From CBDDKZ01 sp965230415 (GTDB lineage Bacteria; Bacteroidota; Bacteroidia; Cytophagales; JAAEPT01): a DNA stretch of 64,000 nt. Position numbers and translations under genes: made by a program. The stretch spans positions 2,108,001 through 2,172,000 of the forward strand of contig CBDDKZ010000005.1 of assembly GCA_965230415.1 (NCBI GenBank), read 5' to 3'. The notes below the pieces were generated by a model that made no database searches, was not told the origin of the DNA, and saw only the letters and a program-made list of their open reading frames with translations. Positions 1-11,700 of the stretch are shown in pieces (the first letter of the stretch is position 1; each line of letters begins with the position of its first letter).

Positions 1-725
1 TTACTGAACCCGAAAGAATAGTAAAAATTGAAAAGTAAAAAATTTCTGAGTCCGCCAAACCAGTAGTACCCTGAGGCAACTAAAAGAGTAGGAAACAGAC
101 AGGTTATTATAAGTACCATGTACGATTTTAGTGGAGAACTGGTATAAAATAACATGGCACTGAAAGCCAGTAAGAAAAATGTAATGACTGGAAAATAAAA
201 TAGGGTGGCAATACCAATATAAATGCCTACCATAAATATACCTTGCTGTTGGTTTCCAAATTTCAGCAATTGCAATAGTCGTATAAAGGCCGGTATCAGG
301 AAAGTGGTGGCCATCATTATAGGTGTCAATGTATACAAATCATAAAAAGCAGAGCCAAGTAGAATAAAGAAAAGTGCGGGTAAATAGGATTTATCTTTAA
401 GCACATCCAGGCGATTGAGTCCAAAGGTAAAAAGCATGGACTGTAAAAATAGTAGCACCATGGCAACTATTTGATAAGCCAGTTGTGAACGACCAAACAG
501 CAAATCAATCCCGGCATATACTATTGCCGATGCGAAGCTGAGGTTCTCGTCAAAGTCTCTGTAAATGAGATTCCCAGCATTTATTTTCTCACCTACCAAC
601 ATCCAGTTCAATTGTGGAACAATTTCCGTACTTTGACTAAAAAAAACCGGGATACGAAGTACCAGCAAGAGAAACAAAATCCCAATTATCCTGAATGGAT
701 CATTTATGTTAAAAAACTTAATCAA
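1..725 (-). CDS. Hypothetical multi-pass membrane protein (N-terminal part, cut by window edge)
   Basis: The minus strand is open from a TTG codon at 725 to the window edge, so only about 241 N-terminal residues are visible and the C-terminus lies to the left. The first residues (LIKFFNINDPFRIIG) are followed by a run of hydrophobic helices separated by short loops, for example LVLRIPVFF, IVAMVLLFLQSMLF and LPALFFILLGSAFY. This is an inner-membrane protein with at least five or six membrane segments. I do not recognise a catalytic motif. Such proteins are common next to housekeeping genes in Bacteroidota and are annotated as hypothetical. The TTG start is inferred because the next methionine (in NWML) lies after the first membrane helix. 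It is divergent from rbfA. Confidence 0.6.
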   Translation of the reverse strand, partial: MIKFFNINDPFRIIGILFLLLVLRIPVFFSQSTEIVPQLNWMLVGEKINAGNLIYRDFDENLSFASAIVYAGIDLLFGRSQLAYQIVAMVLLFLQSMLFTFGLNRLDVLKDKSYLPALFFILLGSAFYDLYTLTPIMMATTFLIPAFIRLLQLLKFGNQQQGIFMVGIYIGIATLFYFPVITFFLLAFSAMLFYTSSPLKSYMVLIITCLFPTLLVASGYYWFGGLRNFLLFNFYYSFGFS

Positions 726-803
726 GCCCTTTCGTTAAATTCAATTATTTAATTCGAAACATTTACTATAAACCAAAATTAAGCATAATATTGTAACTAT
801 ATC

Positions 804-1205
804 ATGGAAAGTAAAAGACAACATAAGATAAATCGCCTTCTCTTAAAAGAGTTGGGCGAAATATTTCAACGCGAATTGCAGGAAATTGTTGCTGGAAAAT
901 TCATTACGGTTACCGAGGTAAGAATCACTCCCGATCTTGGTCTGGCTAAAATTTACCTCAGCATGATGTTAGTTGAGGACAAAGAAGCATTCCTAAAACA
1001 TGTAAACGAACATATAAGTCAAATTCGTTTTAAACTGGGGAATCGCGTTAAGAATCAACTGCGTATTATTCCGGAATTAAAATTCTACCTCGATGAAAGT
1101 GCCGAAGAAGCGGCTAAAATAGATAATTTGATAACTGGCCTCGACATTCCCGAAGAAAGTGATTTAGACGAAGACGACTACAAAGATTTGGACATTGATC
1201 AATAA
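804..1205 (+). CDS. rbfA: Ribosome-binding factor A
   Basis: This 133-residue protein matches RbfA, the cytoplasmic KH-fold factor that binds the 30S subunit and assists late 16S rRNA maturation. The N-terminus (KINRLLLKELGEIFQREL), the central VTEVRITPDLGLAKIYLS strand-turn region and the KNQLRIIPELKFYLDES segment are all family hallmarks in the expected order. The length is normal. The C-terminal 20 residues form an acidic tail (EESDLDEDDYKDLDIDQ), as is often seen in this phylum. It is the first gene of a tight operon: the next gene starts 3 nt after its stop. Identification is by family motifs. Confidence 0.95.
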   Translation: MESKRQHKINRLLLKELGEIFQRELQEIVAGKFITVTEVRITPDLGLAKIYLSMMLVEDKEAFLKHVNEHISQIRFKLGNRVKNQLRIIPELKFYLDESAEEAAKIDNLITGLDIPEESDLDEDDYKDLDIDQ

Positions 1206-1208
1206 CAC

Positions 1209-2468
1209 GTGAATTTTCCGTTTTTCATAGCCAGAAAGTATTTCTTATCCAGAAAGCGTAAGGCATTTGTTAACTTCATAGTTATAATAGCCATAAGCAT
1301 GCTGTTGTTTGGCTGTGCTGGTCTTATCGTTCTGTTGTCAGTCTTTAATGGATTTAGCGAGCAGCTGAGATCTATCCATAAATCGTTTGATCCTGATATC
1401 GTTATATTACCTTCAGAAGGAAAAACATATCCAATTAATGATTCACTACGGTCAATAATTCGTTCTGTTGAAGGTGTAGCTATTACCACAGAGGTAATTG
1501 AAGATGACGTTTATATCACCTATAAGGGTAATCAGCGCATAGCTCGATTCAAAGGAGTGGAATCAAATTTTTTAGTACAGAATAAAGTCGGAGAATCACT
1601 GCTGATGGGCGAAGCCAGCGTCAATAAAACCATCATGACGAGAGAGCGACCAAGTGATGATCCAGAAGAATTAGTGATAGATCAGGCACTCATTGGCTTA
1701 GGAATACAGTACGATTTAGATATAGCACTCAAAGATCAGTTCAATTCGCTTCAATTATTTTATCCTAAAAGAAAGCACCTTATTACAAGCGACAAGTCAC
1801 TAAATAAAGTAGGCCTGCAACCCGCAGGTGTCTTTCAAATCGAACGCCAATATGATGATCATTATTTGTTTATTCCTATAGCCTTGGCAGAACAGCTTAC
1901 GGATAACGTCAATCGAAGGTCTTTTATTGAAGTAAAGGCTTCACCGGATTTTGATGTTGAGGATGTATCAAAGTCTTTACAAATGACCTTGGGAAACACC
2001 TATAAAGTGCTTAGTGGTGATGAACAGCACAACACCTTATACAAAGCCATTCAAATAGAAAAACTGGTAGCTTACCTGGGCTTTATTGTCGTCTTATTTG
2101 TTGCTTCACTTAACCTGTATATTGCTATCTCGATGCTTATAGTCAGCAAGGAAAAAGATGTGGCTATCTTAATGGCTATGGGAGCAACGATCAACAAAGT
2201 CAAAAGAATATTTCTAATAGAAAGCATGCTTATAGCTTTTTCAGGTACACTAATAGGTCTTTTTCTTGGTTGGCTTGTATGTTTTGCCCAACAAAATTAC
2301 AACATAGTTAAGTTGGGTGTCGATTCCGCGGTTATCAATGCTTTTCCCATTGAATTAAGACTTCAGGATTTCATTATCACAGGTACCACAAGTTTTTTGG
2401 TTGCCTTGTTAATATCTTTGCGACCTATTCAAAAAATTGCGACGATAAGAATACAGAATCATTTATAA
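1209..2468 (+). CDS. FtsX-like permease (LolC/LolE-type lipoprotein-releasing permease)
   Basis: The 419-residue protein has the MacB/LolCDE permease layout. A first membrane helix lies at about residues 23-47 after the FIARKYFLSRKRKAFVNFI start, followed by a long periplasmic domain. Three more helices lie at about 280-305, 330-355 and 385-405, with the cytoplasmic loop VSKEKDVAILMAMGAT between helices 2 and 3 that is diagnostic of the FtsX family. Such permeases extract lipoproteins from the inner membrane with an ABC ATPase, which is not in this window. The GTG start at 1209 lies 3 nt after rbfA and 2472 follows by 3 nt, so the three genes are probably co-transcribed. Assignment to LolC versus LolE, or another FtsX role, cannot be made from sequence alone. 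Confidence 0.85.
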   Translation: MNFPFFIARKYFLSRKRKAFVNFIVIIAISMLLFGCAGLIVLLSVFNGFSEQLRSIHKSFDPDIVILPSEGKTYPINDSLRSIIRSVEGVAITTEVIEDDVYITYKGNQRIARFKGVESNFLVQNKVGESLLMGEASVNKTIMTRERPSDDPEELVIDQALIGLGIQYDLDIALKDQFNSLQLFYPKRKHLITSDKSLNKVGLQPAGVFQIERQYDDHYLFIPIALAEQLTDNVNRRSFIEVKASPDFDVEDVSKSLQMTLGNTYKVLSGDEQHNTLYKAIQIEKLVAYLGFIVVLFVASLNLYIAISMLIVSKEKDVAILMAMGATINKVKRIFLIESMLIAFSGTLIGLFLGWLVCFAQQNYNIVKLGVDSAVINAFPIELRLQDFIITGTTSFLVALLISLRPIQKIATIRIQNHL

Positions 2469-2471
2469 ACA

Positions 2472-3008
2472 ATGGCTTTAATTAAGAAAGTACAGGGCAA
2501 AGAACCCAAATTTGGAAAAAATATATACCTGGCAGAAAATTGTACGGTGGTTGGTGATGTTACAATGGGCGATGATTGTACCGTTTGGTTTTCAGCCGTG
2601 GTACGAGGCGATGTCAATTTTATTAAGGTAGGTAATAAAGTGAATATACAAGACGGAGCAGTGATTCACGGTACTTACAAAACTGCTCCAACAACGATAG
2701 GTGACAATGTTTCCATAGGTCACAGAGCAATTGTTCATGGGTGTACTATTGAGGATCGCGTGTTAATAGGTATGGGCGCCATTGTTATGGACAATTGCCA
2801 AATTGGGAGCAATTCAATTATTGCAGCAGGTGCCGTAGTGCTGGAAAATACCAAAGTTGAGCCCAACAGTATCTATGCCGGCGTACCTGCTAAGAAGGTG
2901 AAGGATCTTGAAGCCCACCATGCCAGTGGTTTGATAGATCGCATTGCCAATAATTACACCAAATATGCTTCCTGGTTTATGTCTGATGATGATAGTACAG
3001 AAGCCTAG
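2472..3008 (+). CDS. Gamma carbonic anhydrase-like protein (YrdA/CaiE family)
   Basis: A 178-residue left-handed parallel beta-helix protein made of hexapeptide repeats (VVGDVT, CTVWFS, VVRGDV, TIGDNV, SIGHRA, VLIGMG and so on). The zinc-binding histidines of gamma carbonic anhydrases are present as H66 (VIHGTY), H84 (IGHRA) and H89 (IVHGC), and the usual R-G-D (VVRGDV, 44-47) is intact. The C-terminal GVPAKKVKDL is typical of the family. It probably forms a cytoplasmic trimer. Carbonic anhydrase activity is likely but unproven, since many YrdA-type members show little activity. It is the third gene of the rbfA operon. Confidence 0.9.
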   Translation: MALIKKVQGKEPKFGKNIYLAENCTVVGDVTMGDDCTVWFSAVVRGDVNFIKVGNKVNIQDGAVIHGTYKTAPTTIGDNVSIGHRAIVHGCTIEDRVLIGMGAIVMDNCQIGSNSIIAAGAVVLENTKVEPNSIYAGVPAKKVKDLEAHHASGLIDRIANNYTKYASWFMSDDDSTEA

Positions 3009-3264
3009 TTGCCTGTTATTTTCATTTTAAAATACCGGCATCGGCGGGTGATAATTTGTGCTGTTTTTCGAAGGTAAGGAAGTACTAAAATTAGCCAGGT
3101 AAATAATCCCATTCTTAACTACAGCCCACTCAACAGTGCCCATACTTGTTGTAAAAGTTTGGAGCTATGATAAGTACGCGATGCGCTGTCTGTTGGCTTT
3201 TCAAAGGTGGAACAGGTAACACAACTGAATTTTTCGAGCAAAATCCTGGAGTCTTTTCAGTCCT

Positions 3265-4656
3265 TTATAAGAAGATATACCCCTTGCAGATATACATATT
3301 GAGCAGATAAGCTTGCCATATAACCGCGAAGAAAACATAGCTGCCGACACCTATTTTATACAACAGGGTATCTATATAGCGCTGAAGTATAATAAGCAAA
3401 ACAAAGAAAAAAACTAATCCGAAGCCAAGCCATTGGAATGTAATTGCATTGGAATAGGGTACAAAACGTAACAAATAAATAGATATAATGAATAATGCTA
3501 ACCATGCCAAAATGGGTTTAATAATGTCTGAATCAGCTAATTTTTTCAGTGCCATTACCACGAATACAAAACAAGGTGTACACATTGTGTATCTCGATAA
3601 TGTATTTAAACTTCCGTGTCTGTATAAGAAGGTAATTAAGAACATTCCAAAAATAAATACAGCCGAAAGAAACACTACAAATTCCATACGGGAATTATCC
3701 TCATCTTCTTCCGGATATTGTGGAAAGTCGATTTTCTTTACTACTACTGACAAACCACTTCTGACCAGGTAAAAGAGAACCGGTAATACCATTATAAAAA
3801 CCAGGGCATAATTGATGCTGAAACTTTCTTTAGACCAATCTGAGAACTCCTTTGGCCAGCTTAAGTATAAGTCCCAGATTTCTTTTTGAAGAGTGTAAAA
3901 ACTGAAAAATTCCGGACTTCCCTGAATTTTCTGCAAAATAAGAACGGTGGTGGTACCCAATATGATGGACAAATACCTCGTCAGAAAGTCTTTAATGAAA
4001 CACTTTGTACGGAAACCTGTTCGTAAAATATAAACGAGGTCTACCACGAACATAGACATGAGTAATATTTGACCTGATGGTCTTGTTGCGGCGTTTAGAA
4101 AAAAGGCAATGAAAACCACGACTGGTTTCTTTTTAACTATGCCCCAAAAGGCTATAGATAGCGTGACAAAGAATAATGCTTCGGTGTAGGGTACCATGTA
4201 AACGACATTGAGCGGTAGTAGCAACAAGAGTGCTGAGTTTATACTTGTCTGTAAGCTCGATGTATTAGGAAAGAGTGAAAATATAAAAAGCAAACCTATC
4301 ACAAAAAGAGAATAGTTTAGAAAAACGATGTATTTTGGTGATAAGCCACTTAAGTTCCAGATTATCGGGAAAAGAGGGAAGAATGCATAATTACTCGACT
4401 CCTCAATACTGTACATCCCTTCTTTTATATTGTAATAACCCCATGCATCCCAGGCTAAAAAGTCCACTTTTTCGTGAGATACATATTGAAATGGTTCATT
4501 GTTAATAGTAATGCCATTTGGGCCATTTGCATAATTATAGGAAATGTCTGAAATGGTACTTTCATAGATCGATGGAATTCGCAACAGAGAAAAAGTAATG
4601 AATATCAATGCTAATACAATAAAAAAATTTCTGACGACTATTGCGGAATTGATCAT
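3265..4656 (-). CDS. PIG-V-like mannosyltransferase family membrane protein
   Basis: This 463-residue protein has about ten to twelve hydrophobic segments. It carries the PIG-V/GT-C hallmarks: a WD motif in a periplasmic loop (FLAWDAWGYYNI, W69-D70), AFFPLFPIIW (91-100) and PYTEALFF (156-163), followed by an ATRPSG segment. GT-C enzymes of this kind transfer a sugar from a polyprenyl-phosphate donor on the outer face of the inner membrane, and the WD aspartate is the expected catalytic residue. The acceptor is unknown. It stands alone, with a roughly 256-nt gap from 3009 to 3264 in which I see no gene. A role in glycosylating exported proteins or lipids is inference. Confidence 0.7.
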   Translation of the reverse strand: MINSAIVVRNFFIVLALIFITFSLLRIPSIYESTISDISYNYANGPNGITINNEPFQYVSHEKVDFLAWDAWGYYNIKEGMYSIEESSNYAFFPLFPIIWNLSGLSPKYIVFLNYSLFVIGLLFIFSLFPNTSSLQTSINSALLLLLPLNVVYMVPYTEALFFVTLSIAFWGIVKKKPVVVFIAFFLNAATRPSGQILLMSMFVVDLVYILRTGFRTKCFIKDFLTRYLSIILGTTTVLILQKIQGSPEFFSFYTLQKEIWDLYLSWPKEFSDWSKESFSINYALVFIMVLPVLFYLVRSGLSVVVKKIDFPQYPEEDEDNSRMEFVVFLSAVFIFGMFLITFLYRHGSLNTLSRYTMCTPCFVFVVMALKKLADSDIIKPILAWLALFIISIYLLRFVPYSNAITFQWLGFGLVFFFVLLIILQRYIDTLLYKIGVGSYVFFAVIWQAYLLNMYICKGYIFL

Positions 4657-4745
4657 GTGAAGTTTAAAAGAAAATCAAACGGCAAATAAAAAGAGTAAAT
4701 CAGAGAATCCCATGCAATACATTAAAAAAAGATTAAATCAATCCG

Positions 4746-4753
4746 TAACTTTG
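4746..4753 (+). promoter_or_regulatory. Candidate Bacteroidota -7 promoter element
   Basis: TAACTTTG matches the Bacteroidota consensus TAnnTTTG and lies 68 nt upstream of the ATG at 4822, in the divergent gap between the mannosyltransferase and the next gene. No clear TTG -33 element is seen at the expected distance, so confidence is modest. Confidence 0.4.
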
Positions 4754-4821
4754 ATAAAAATGCCTATACAGGATTGTATTTTAATAGACAAATTCTCAGT
4801 ATTGTAGCAATCTTTTTATTT

Positions 4822-5346
4822 ATGGACAAAAAAACGATTGTACAGCTCCTGATTTCATTACTCCTTTGTGTATTAGCAGCTACCTTTTTTTACGGAGGTA
4901 AGGCGCCTGTTGTAGCTGTCAAAGAACATGTAATTGTAAAATGGGCTCAAAATGAACTATCATTAAAGCGTTCAGTAAAATTTTTTAAGACAGGCAACGA
5001 CTCGTATCTAATTGATAGTACTGACATGTATGGATCATTGGGGAAATTGAGTGATTTTTATGAAAATTACAATGCGGCAGACTCATTAGTCATCTCTTTC
5101 TACGCGTTTACTGAGCAAATACAAGCGCCAATTATTTTAGCTAAAGAGTGTCGGGATATGGATAAGAATTCCAATCCTCGGTTGACTTATAAAGAAATAC
5201 GGCTAGAAGATACACAACAATGGCAGCCCGTTTCTTTGACCTATAAACTCGATGATGTTGGACAAATCAATAAGCTCTACTTTTATAACCCGAACCGCAC
5301 GCGTGTCTATTTTGATGATTTACAAGTAGAACTGATAAAATATTGA
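4822..5346 (+). CDS. Hypothetical membrane-anchored exported protein
   Basis: The protein has about 174 residues from the ATG at 4822; a TTG at 4774 would add 16. The ATG start is preferred because it gives a clean signal-anchor: MDKKTIVQLLISLLLCVLAA followed by TFFYGG. The rest (about 145 residues) has no recognised motif but looks like a small periplasmic beta-sandwich, with alternating strands such as DSLVISFYAFTEQ and KLYFYNPNRTRVYFDDLQVELIKY. The final VYFDDLQVELIKY resembles the end of carbohydrate-binding-module-like folds found in exported Bacteroidota proteins. It is divergent from the mannosyltransferase, which could indicate a shared cell-surface glycan role, but that is only context. 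Function unknown. Confidence 0.55.
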   Translation: MDKKTIVQLLISLLLCVLAATFFYGGKAPVVAVKEHVIVKWAQNELSLKRSVKFFKTGNDSYLIDSTDMYGSLGKLSDFYENYNAADSLVISFYAFTEQIQAPIILAKECRDMDKNSNPRLTYKEIRLEDTQQWQPVSLTYKLDDVGQINKLYFYNPNRTRVYFDDLQVELIKY

Positions 5347-5357
5347 ATGGAGTGAGT

Positions 5358-5431
5358 GGGTAATACTGGATTCGAACCAGTGACCTCTGCCCTGTCAAGA
5401 CAGCGCTCTAAACCAACTGAGCTAATTACCC
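5358..5431 (-). tRNA. tRNA-Val (anticodon GAC)
   Basis: On the minus strand a 74-nt cloverleaf begins GGGTAATTAGCTCAG and ends ATTACCC. The acceptor stem pairs GGGTAAT with ATTACCC and the T-loop reads GGTTCGAATCC. The anticodon stem CTGTC/GGCAG encloses the loop TTGACAG, giving anticodon GAC (valine, GUC/GUU codons). No CCA is encoded. It differs in anticodon from the second tRNA-Val at 16247. Confidence 0.95.
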
Positions 5432-5728
5432 ATATTTAAGTTGCCATTAATAAGTATTTCCTTATTAATTATTTTTTTAAAGTTAAGAAATTCATTACGA
5501 GATTTAAAATAATTTTTAACCGGGCGGTACTTTAAGCTTTATAAAAGTGAATTTTCGACGATTGAGCTCCTCATATAAGCGTTTTTAGGAGGCTTTATAG
5601 GGACTATGACTAAGTAGTAAACCTATCCCAGTATATATAAATACGTTATGTTTTTTTGAGACCCAAAACTCCTCATAATTCAAGGCGTAAATAAAAATCG
5701 TTTGATTAATTTTTGATGAGGATTTACT
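5432..5728. other. Intergenic region upstream of the giant adhesin
   Basis: About 297 nt of AT-rich DNA without a supportable gene. It should hold the adhesin promoter, but I find no exact TAnnTTTG element near the start; the closest is TAATTTTTG around 5706, which has one extra base. A short word CTCCTCATA occurs twice (near 5567 and 5671). Nothing else is recognised. Confidence 0.4.
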
Positions 5729-8700
5729 ATGACAAAGGCAATAATTAGGTTGTTCATTATTCTTTTTCTGGCCAATATTAGCAGGGTGCGAGCGCAACTG
5801 ACCTTAGATCAGTCGGCTAGTGTAGACACCTCTTTTTCAGCGCAAAATTTCACATTTCAATTTGATATAAACAATACGAGTGGTAGCGCCTTGAACAATA
5901 TTAGTTTTTATTGTTTTTTACCGGCCGGAATTAGTTTTGCGGATGAACCTGCCAACCTATCCTCCGGGCTAACTTTTGGCGCGACAACAATTACAGATTC
6001 TAATGAGGCTTCGTTCACTATTACAAACGTACCTACAGGAGCATCAACTTTTGAAATTCAGATTAAACCGAGAGCTTCGAACACGGTTCTTAATTTGCTG
6101 AAATCTGCTTCCTACCTTTTTGACCTACCTCCCGCCATTGGTAGCGATACTATTTTTTCGGATGACCCGGCTTTACCTGGAGCAAATGATTCTACGGAAG
6201 TTTATGTAGCACCAGTATTTGAAGTGTGTGGAGACGGTATCGATAATGACGAAGATGGAGACATCGACGAAGCCTGTGCTACTTTCCCTTGCAATGGTAA
6301 ATTATACCAGACTATTCATCTTAACGATACTACTACACTCTATGAAATAATATTGGAACCCCTATCATTTGAAGAAATTGGTGAACTTTATACATCAGGC
6401 TTAACAGGTTCGGCCAACAGTACGGGATACAATCCAGATGACAACCTGTTATATATGGTGAAGAATACGGAGCTTTGGAGGGTAGACGCAAATGCTGATG
6501 CAGAATTTATAGGCACTATTCAGAACCTAACAGCAGATCACAACGCTGGTGCTTTTTCTACAAACGGTACTTATTATGTTAAAAGTCAGGCCGATGACGA
6601 ATTTGGTACCATCGATTTGCAAACATTGAATTATACCCTCATTTCAACAGATACTAAGTCTTTTCCAGATATAGCCTATAATCCGCAAGATGGTTTGATG
6701 TATGGCGTGACACCTCAGGATGAATTGTATACACAAGATCCTTCCGATGGTACACTTGTCAAAATTGGTGATTTAGGGATTAATGTAGGATCTGTAGGTG
6801 CTGTCTATTTCGACATTTCGGGCGTAATTATTGCATACGGGCGAGAGCAAGGAGTTGATGTAAGCGGGCAGCAGACACTTTTTTCAATAGACCCTGCCAC
6901 TGGAGCGGCCACCGTTTTAGGTAAAGGTCCTACAGCAACCGGAAATGACGGAGCTTCCTGCCCTTTTGGTTTGGATCTCATAAAGATAGTATCCGATAGT
7001 GTGGCAACACCAGGCGATACGATCACTTATTCTTTCGAATTTTACAATAGTTCAGGTGAAACAGTTAACGGCATAACTTTTGGTGATACCCTGTTCGAAG
7101 GTCTTACAATTGTGGCCGACCCTGCTACGTTCGGTGGAGTTATTACTGCCGGAACCGGATCGGGTACTTCTCAAATTCTAATTACAGACATGGACATCCC
7201 CAGTGGTACTTCTACTATGTCCTTCACCGCAAAAGTTGATGAAAGCTATCTATATCACGATTGTGGAGCAGATTCTTTATCCAATCAGGCCTGGTTAACC
7301 AATTTACCAGTAGTATTTGGCGACCTTATAGCTTCTGACGACAGTGCTACACTCGCGGCCGATGATGCCACATTACATCGAATTGATGTTGTTTATTCAG
7401 TTACGGCTACAGAAGATTTTCTCGCTGTTGAGAAAAATAGCGATGCCGTTTTTGACATACTAACGAATGATATTTTTACTCAGACTACCGCAGATACGTC
7501 GAGCATTACTTTTTTTAGAAATCCGTCAAACGGGTCATTTGTGACTGCTAACAGTCAGACTACGGTGACCTATACTCCTAATAATAACTATGTAGGTCAC
7601 GATACCATTGGCTATAGCCTTTGTGCAAATGAATGCGCAACAGAATGTGATTCTGCATTTATAGTGATAAGGGTGTTACCCGAACCACTTCCCTGTGATG
7701 GCGCGATTTACCTGTCACAAGACGATGGTTCAGGCGGGACTGACTTAATGGAGCTTGATGTCAGTAGTACTCCGTTTACATCAACAATGATTGGTAATTA
7801 TTCACCCAGGTTTAATGCCACTGCTTATAACCCGGTAGATGGTTTTATTTATGGAATTACCATTGCCGCACCCAGACATTTAATTCTTATGGGCGATCAG
7901 GGTGAAACGATTGACTTGGGAGAAATTGCGGATAGTGTGGGCGTTACCTGGCCTACCACTTCAAGTCTTTGGTCCGGGAGTTTTGATGTCAATGGTAATT
8001 ACTACACTAATAATGATTCAGACACCCTTTATGTTGTTGATATCGCCACAGTAAGTATTACGGACGCATACCGACTTGGAGACGCAACATCTACATCTTT
8101 TGGCGATATGGCTATTCCTAACGATGAGAATATGGCTTATGCCTTTGATACTTCATTAGATCGGTTTGTGAGAATTGACCTTTCTACCGGCGCCTTAACA
8201 CATTTTGGTTCTTCCAAACCTTCTTTTAACCAAAATGGTGCTGCCATGTTTGATGCCTTCAACAATTTATATATATATGGTTCCGATACGGTGGGAGGTC
8301 CGGATAAGAACACGCTTTGGAAAATAGACCGCAGCACCGGAGAGATGGAATATGTTGGTACAGGGTTTGCCGCCGGAGGTGGGTTTGACGGAACATCGTG
8401 CCCTTATGGTATTCAAATGACTAAGGTGGCCGACCTTGATTCATACGACCTGGGAGATACCATTGAGTATACACTTACAATTACCAATCAATCTGCGCAA
8501 TTACTTACTGGAATTACATTATCAGATACGATTACATTTGGCGGTGAAATCATTGAAATTCCTACAAATGTACTTTCTGGTAATGTTACAAACGGTGTAG
8601 GTGATGCCAAGTTGACCATTGAGCAAATGCAGATTCCTGTGGGTGAGAGTATATTGACTTTTAAGGCTAAGGTTCCTGAAAACTTCTGTTCGGATACCCT

Positions 8701-11700
8701 GCTTTGTAACCAGGCCTTACTTTTAAATATTCCGAGTGGGTTTGGAGACAGTGTATATTCCGATGACCCGTCTACGGCTTTACTCGAAGATTCTACCTCT
8801 ACGACAGTAGTGCTTCCAACGGTAGAAAAAGGGAGCATGAGCCTCCTCTTTGATACCTTATGTATCGGCGACACGCTGAATTTTAACGTAAGCGGTCAAA
8901 ATGGTACAATCGAGTGGCAACAGTCTACTGATGAACTTACCTGGGCACTGGCTAATGCAATTACTAATAGTAATGATACTTTAGCACAATTTATTAGTGC
9001 TAATAATCTTCCTGCTTTTGACTCCGTTTATTTCCGGATGCAGTCCAGTTCAGTTTGTGATACAGTATATTCCGATACCATCAAAATTTCAGAGCACCCC
9101 CAAGCCTATTCAGGTGCTATTACAGCTCAATCGACCTTGTGCCCGGGAGATGAACTAATTCTTACACCCGATTCTACTTTCGGAGATGAGCTGGCATGGT
9201 ACGTGGATTATGGAAGTGGAATGCAGCTTATGGCTGGTCAAAATGACACCACTTTACAGATTATTCCGGATTCTATTTTTGATCATGATTATCAATTTGT
9301 TGCTGCTTTTAGCGGCAGTTCCTGCGCCATTGATTCCAGTAATTTGGCTGCTGTAGCTTTTAGCGACACTTCGGTAACAGGAACTTTAGATCAAACGTTG
9401 GTGCAGTACTGCTCGGGAGAACTCATAGATTTGCAGATGAGCAATGCGGTAGGCAGCTTCTCCTGGGAGGAGTCAGCAGACCAGGTCAGCTGGAGTGCCC
9501 TTGGTGAGACAGACAGCAGTTACCAGTCGAGCTTCACGGCTACAGGCAGCGTGACAGACAGTATGTATTACCGGGTTGCGATAAGGTCGACTTGTGATAC
9601 CTTGTACTCAGACACAGCCTTGTTGATTGCTCATCCGGTGCCTGTAGCAGGAACGGCCGATGACCAGGTCTTATGTCCTGGTGAGTCCTTGACCATTACG
9701 TTTAACGGTACAGAAGGCGACAGCATTTACTGGGAGCGTAGCAGTGGCCTGAACAACTTCAATTTGTTGGCGGGTGCTTCCGACACCACATTTACAGAAA
9801 CACCACCGGTGCCCGATACTTTGTATTACCGCGCGATTATCAAATACAGCGATGGCGTCTGTGTGGCCGATACTACCAACGAGGTGCAGGTGAGCTTTAG
9901 CGACACTTCGGTAGCGGGAACTTTAGATCAAACGCTGGTGCAGTACTGCTCGGGAGAACTCATAGATTTGCAGATGAGCAATGCGGTAGGCAGCTTCTCC
10001 TGGGAGGAGTCAGCAGACCAGGTTAGCTGGAATGCCCTTGGCGAGACAGACAGCAGTTACCAGTCGAGCTTCACGGCTACAGGCAGCGTGACAGACAGTA
10101 TGTATTACCGGGTTGCGATAAGGTCGACTTGTGATACCTTGTACTCAGACACAGCCTTGTTGATTGCTCATCCGGTGCCGGTAGCAGGAACGGCCGATGA
10201 CCAGGTCTTATGTCCTGGTGAGTCCTTGACCATTACGTTTAACGGTACAGAAGGCGACAGCATTTACTGGGAGCGTAGCAGTGGCCTGAACAACTTCAAT
10301 TTGTTGGCGGGTGCATCCGACACCACATTTACAGAAACACCGCCTGTACCAGACACCTTGTATTACCGCGCGATTATCAAATACAGCGATGGCGTCTGTG
10401 CGACGGATACCACCAACGAGGTGCAGGTGAGCTTTAGCGACACTTCGGTAGCGGGAACTTTAGATCAAACGCTGGTGCAGTACTGCTCGGGAGAACTCAT
10501 AGATTTGCAGATGAGCAATGCGGTAGGCAGCTTCTCCTGGGAGGAGTCAGCAGACCAGGTCAGCTGGAGTGCCCTTGGCGAGACAGACAGCAGTTACCAG
10601 TCGAGCTTCACGGCTACAGGCAGCGTGACAGACAGTATGTATTACCGGGTTGCGATAAGGTCGACTTGTGATACCTTGTACTCAGACACGGCCTTGTTGA
10701 TTGCTCATCCGGTGCCGGTAGCAGGAACGGCCGATGACCAGGTCTTATGTCCTGGTGAGTCCTTGACCATTACGTTTAACGGTACAGAAGGCGACAGCAT
10801 TTACTGGGAGCGTAGCAGTGGCCTGAACAACTTCAATTTGTTGGCAGGTGCATCCGACACCACATTTACAGAAACACCGCCTGTACCAGACACCTTGTAT
10901 TACCGCGCGATCATCAAATACAGCGATGGCGTCTGTGCGACGGATACCACCAACGAGGTGCAGGTGAGCTTTAGCGACACTTCGGTAGCGGGAACTTTAG
11001 ATCAAACGTTGGTGCAATTCTGCTCGGGAGAACTCATAGATTTGCAGATGAGCAATGCGGTAGGCAGCTTCTCCTGGGAGGAGTCAGCAGACCAGGGGAG
11101 CTGGAGTGCCCTTGGTGAGACAGACAGCAGTTACCAGTCGAGCTTCACGGCTACAGGCAGCGTGACAGACAGTATGTATTACCGGGTTGCGATAAGGTCG
11201 ACTTGTGATACCTTGTACTCAGACACAGCCTTGTTGATTGCTCATCCGGTGCCGGTAGCAGGAACGGCCGATGACCAGGTCTTATGTCCTGGTGAGTCCT
11301 TGACCATTACGTTTAACGGTACAGAAGGCGACAGCATTTACTGGGAGCGTAGCAGTGGCCTGAACAACTTCAATTTGTTGGCAGGTGCATCCGACACCAC
11401 ATTTACAGAAACACCGCCTGTACCAGACACCTTGTATTACCGCGCGATCATCAAATACAGCGATGGCGTGTGTGCGACGGATACCACCAACGAGGTGCAG
11501 GTGAGCTTTAGCGACACTTCGGTAGCGGGAACTTTAGATCAAACGTTGGTGCAGTACTGCTCGGGAGAACTCATAGATTTGCAGATGAGCAATGCGGTAG
11601 GCAGCTTCTCCTGGGAGGAGTCAGCAGACCAGGTTAGCTGGGATGCCCTTGGCGAGACAGACAGCAGTTACCAGTCGAGCTTCACGGCTACAGGCAGCGT

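Noticed and set aside
1199..1489. 96-codon minus-strand frame over the FtsX-like gene start
   Set aside because: It is antisense to a well-supported gene and has no domain or start signal.
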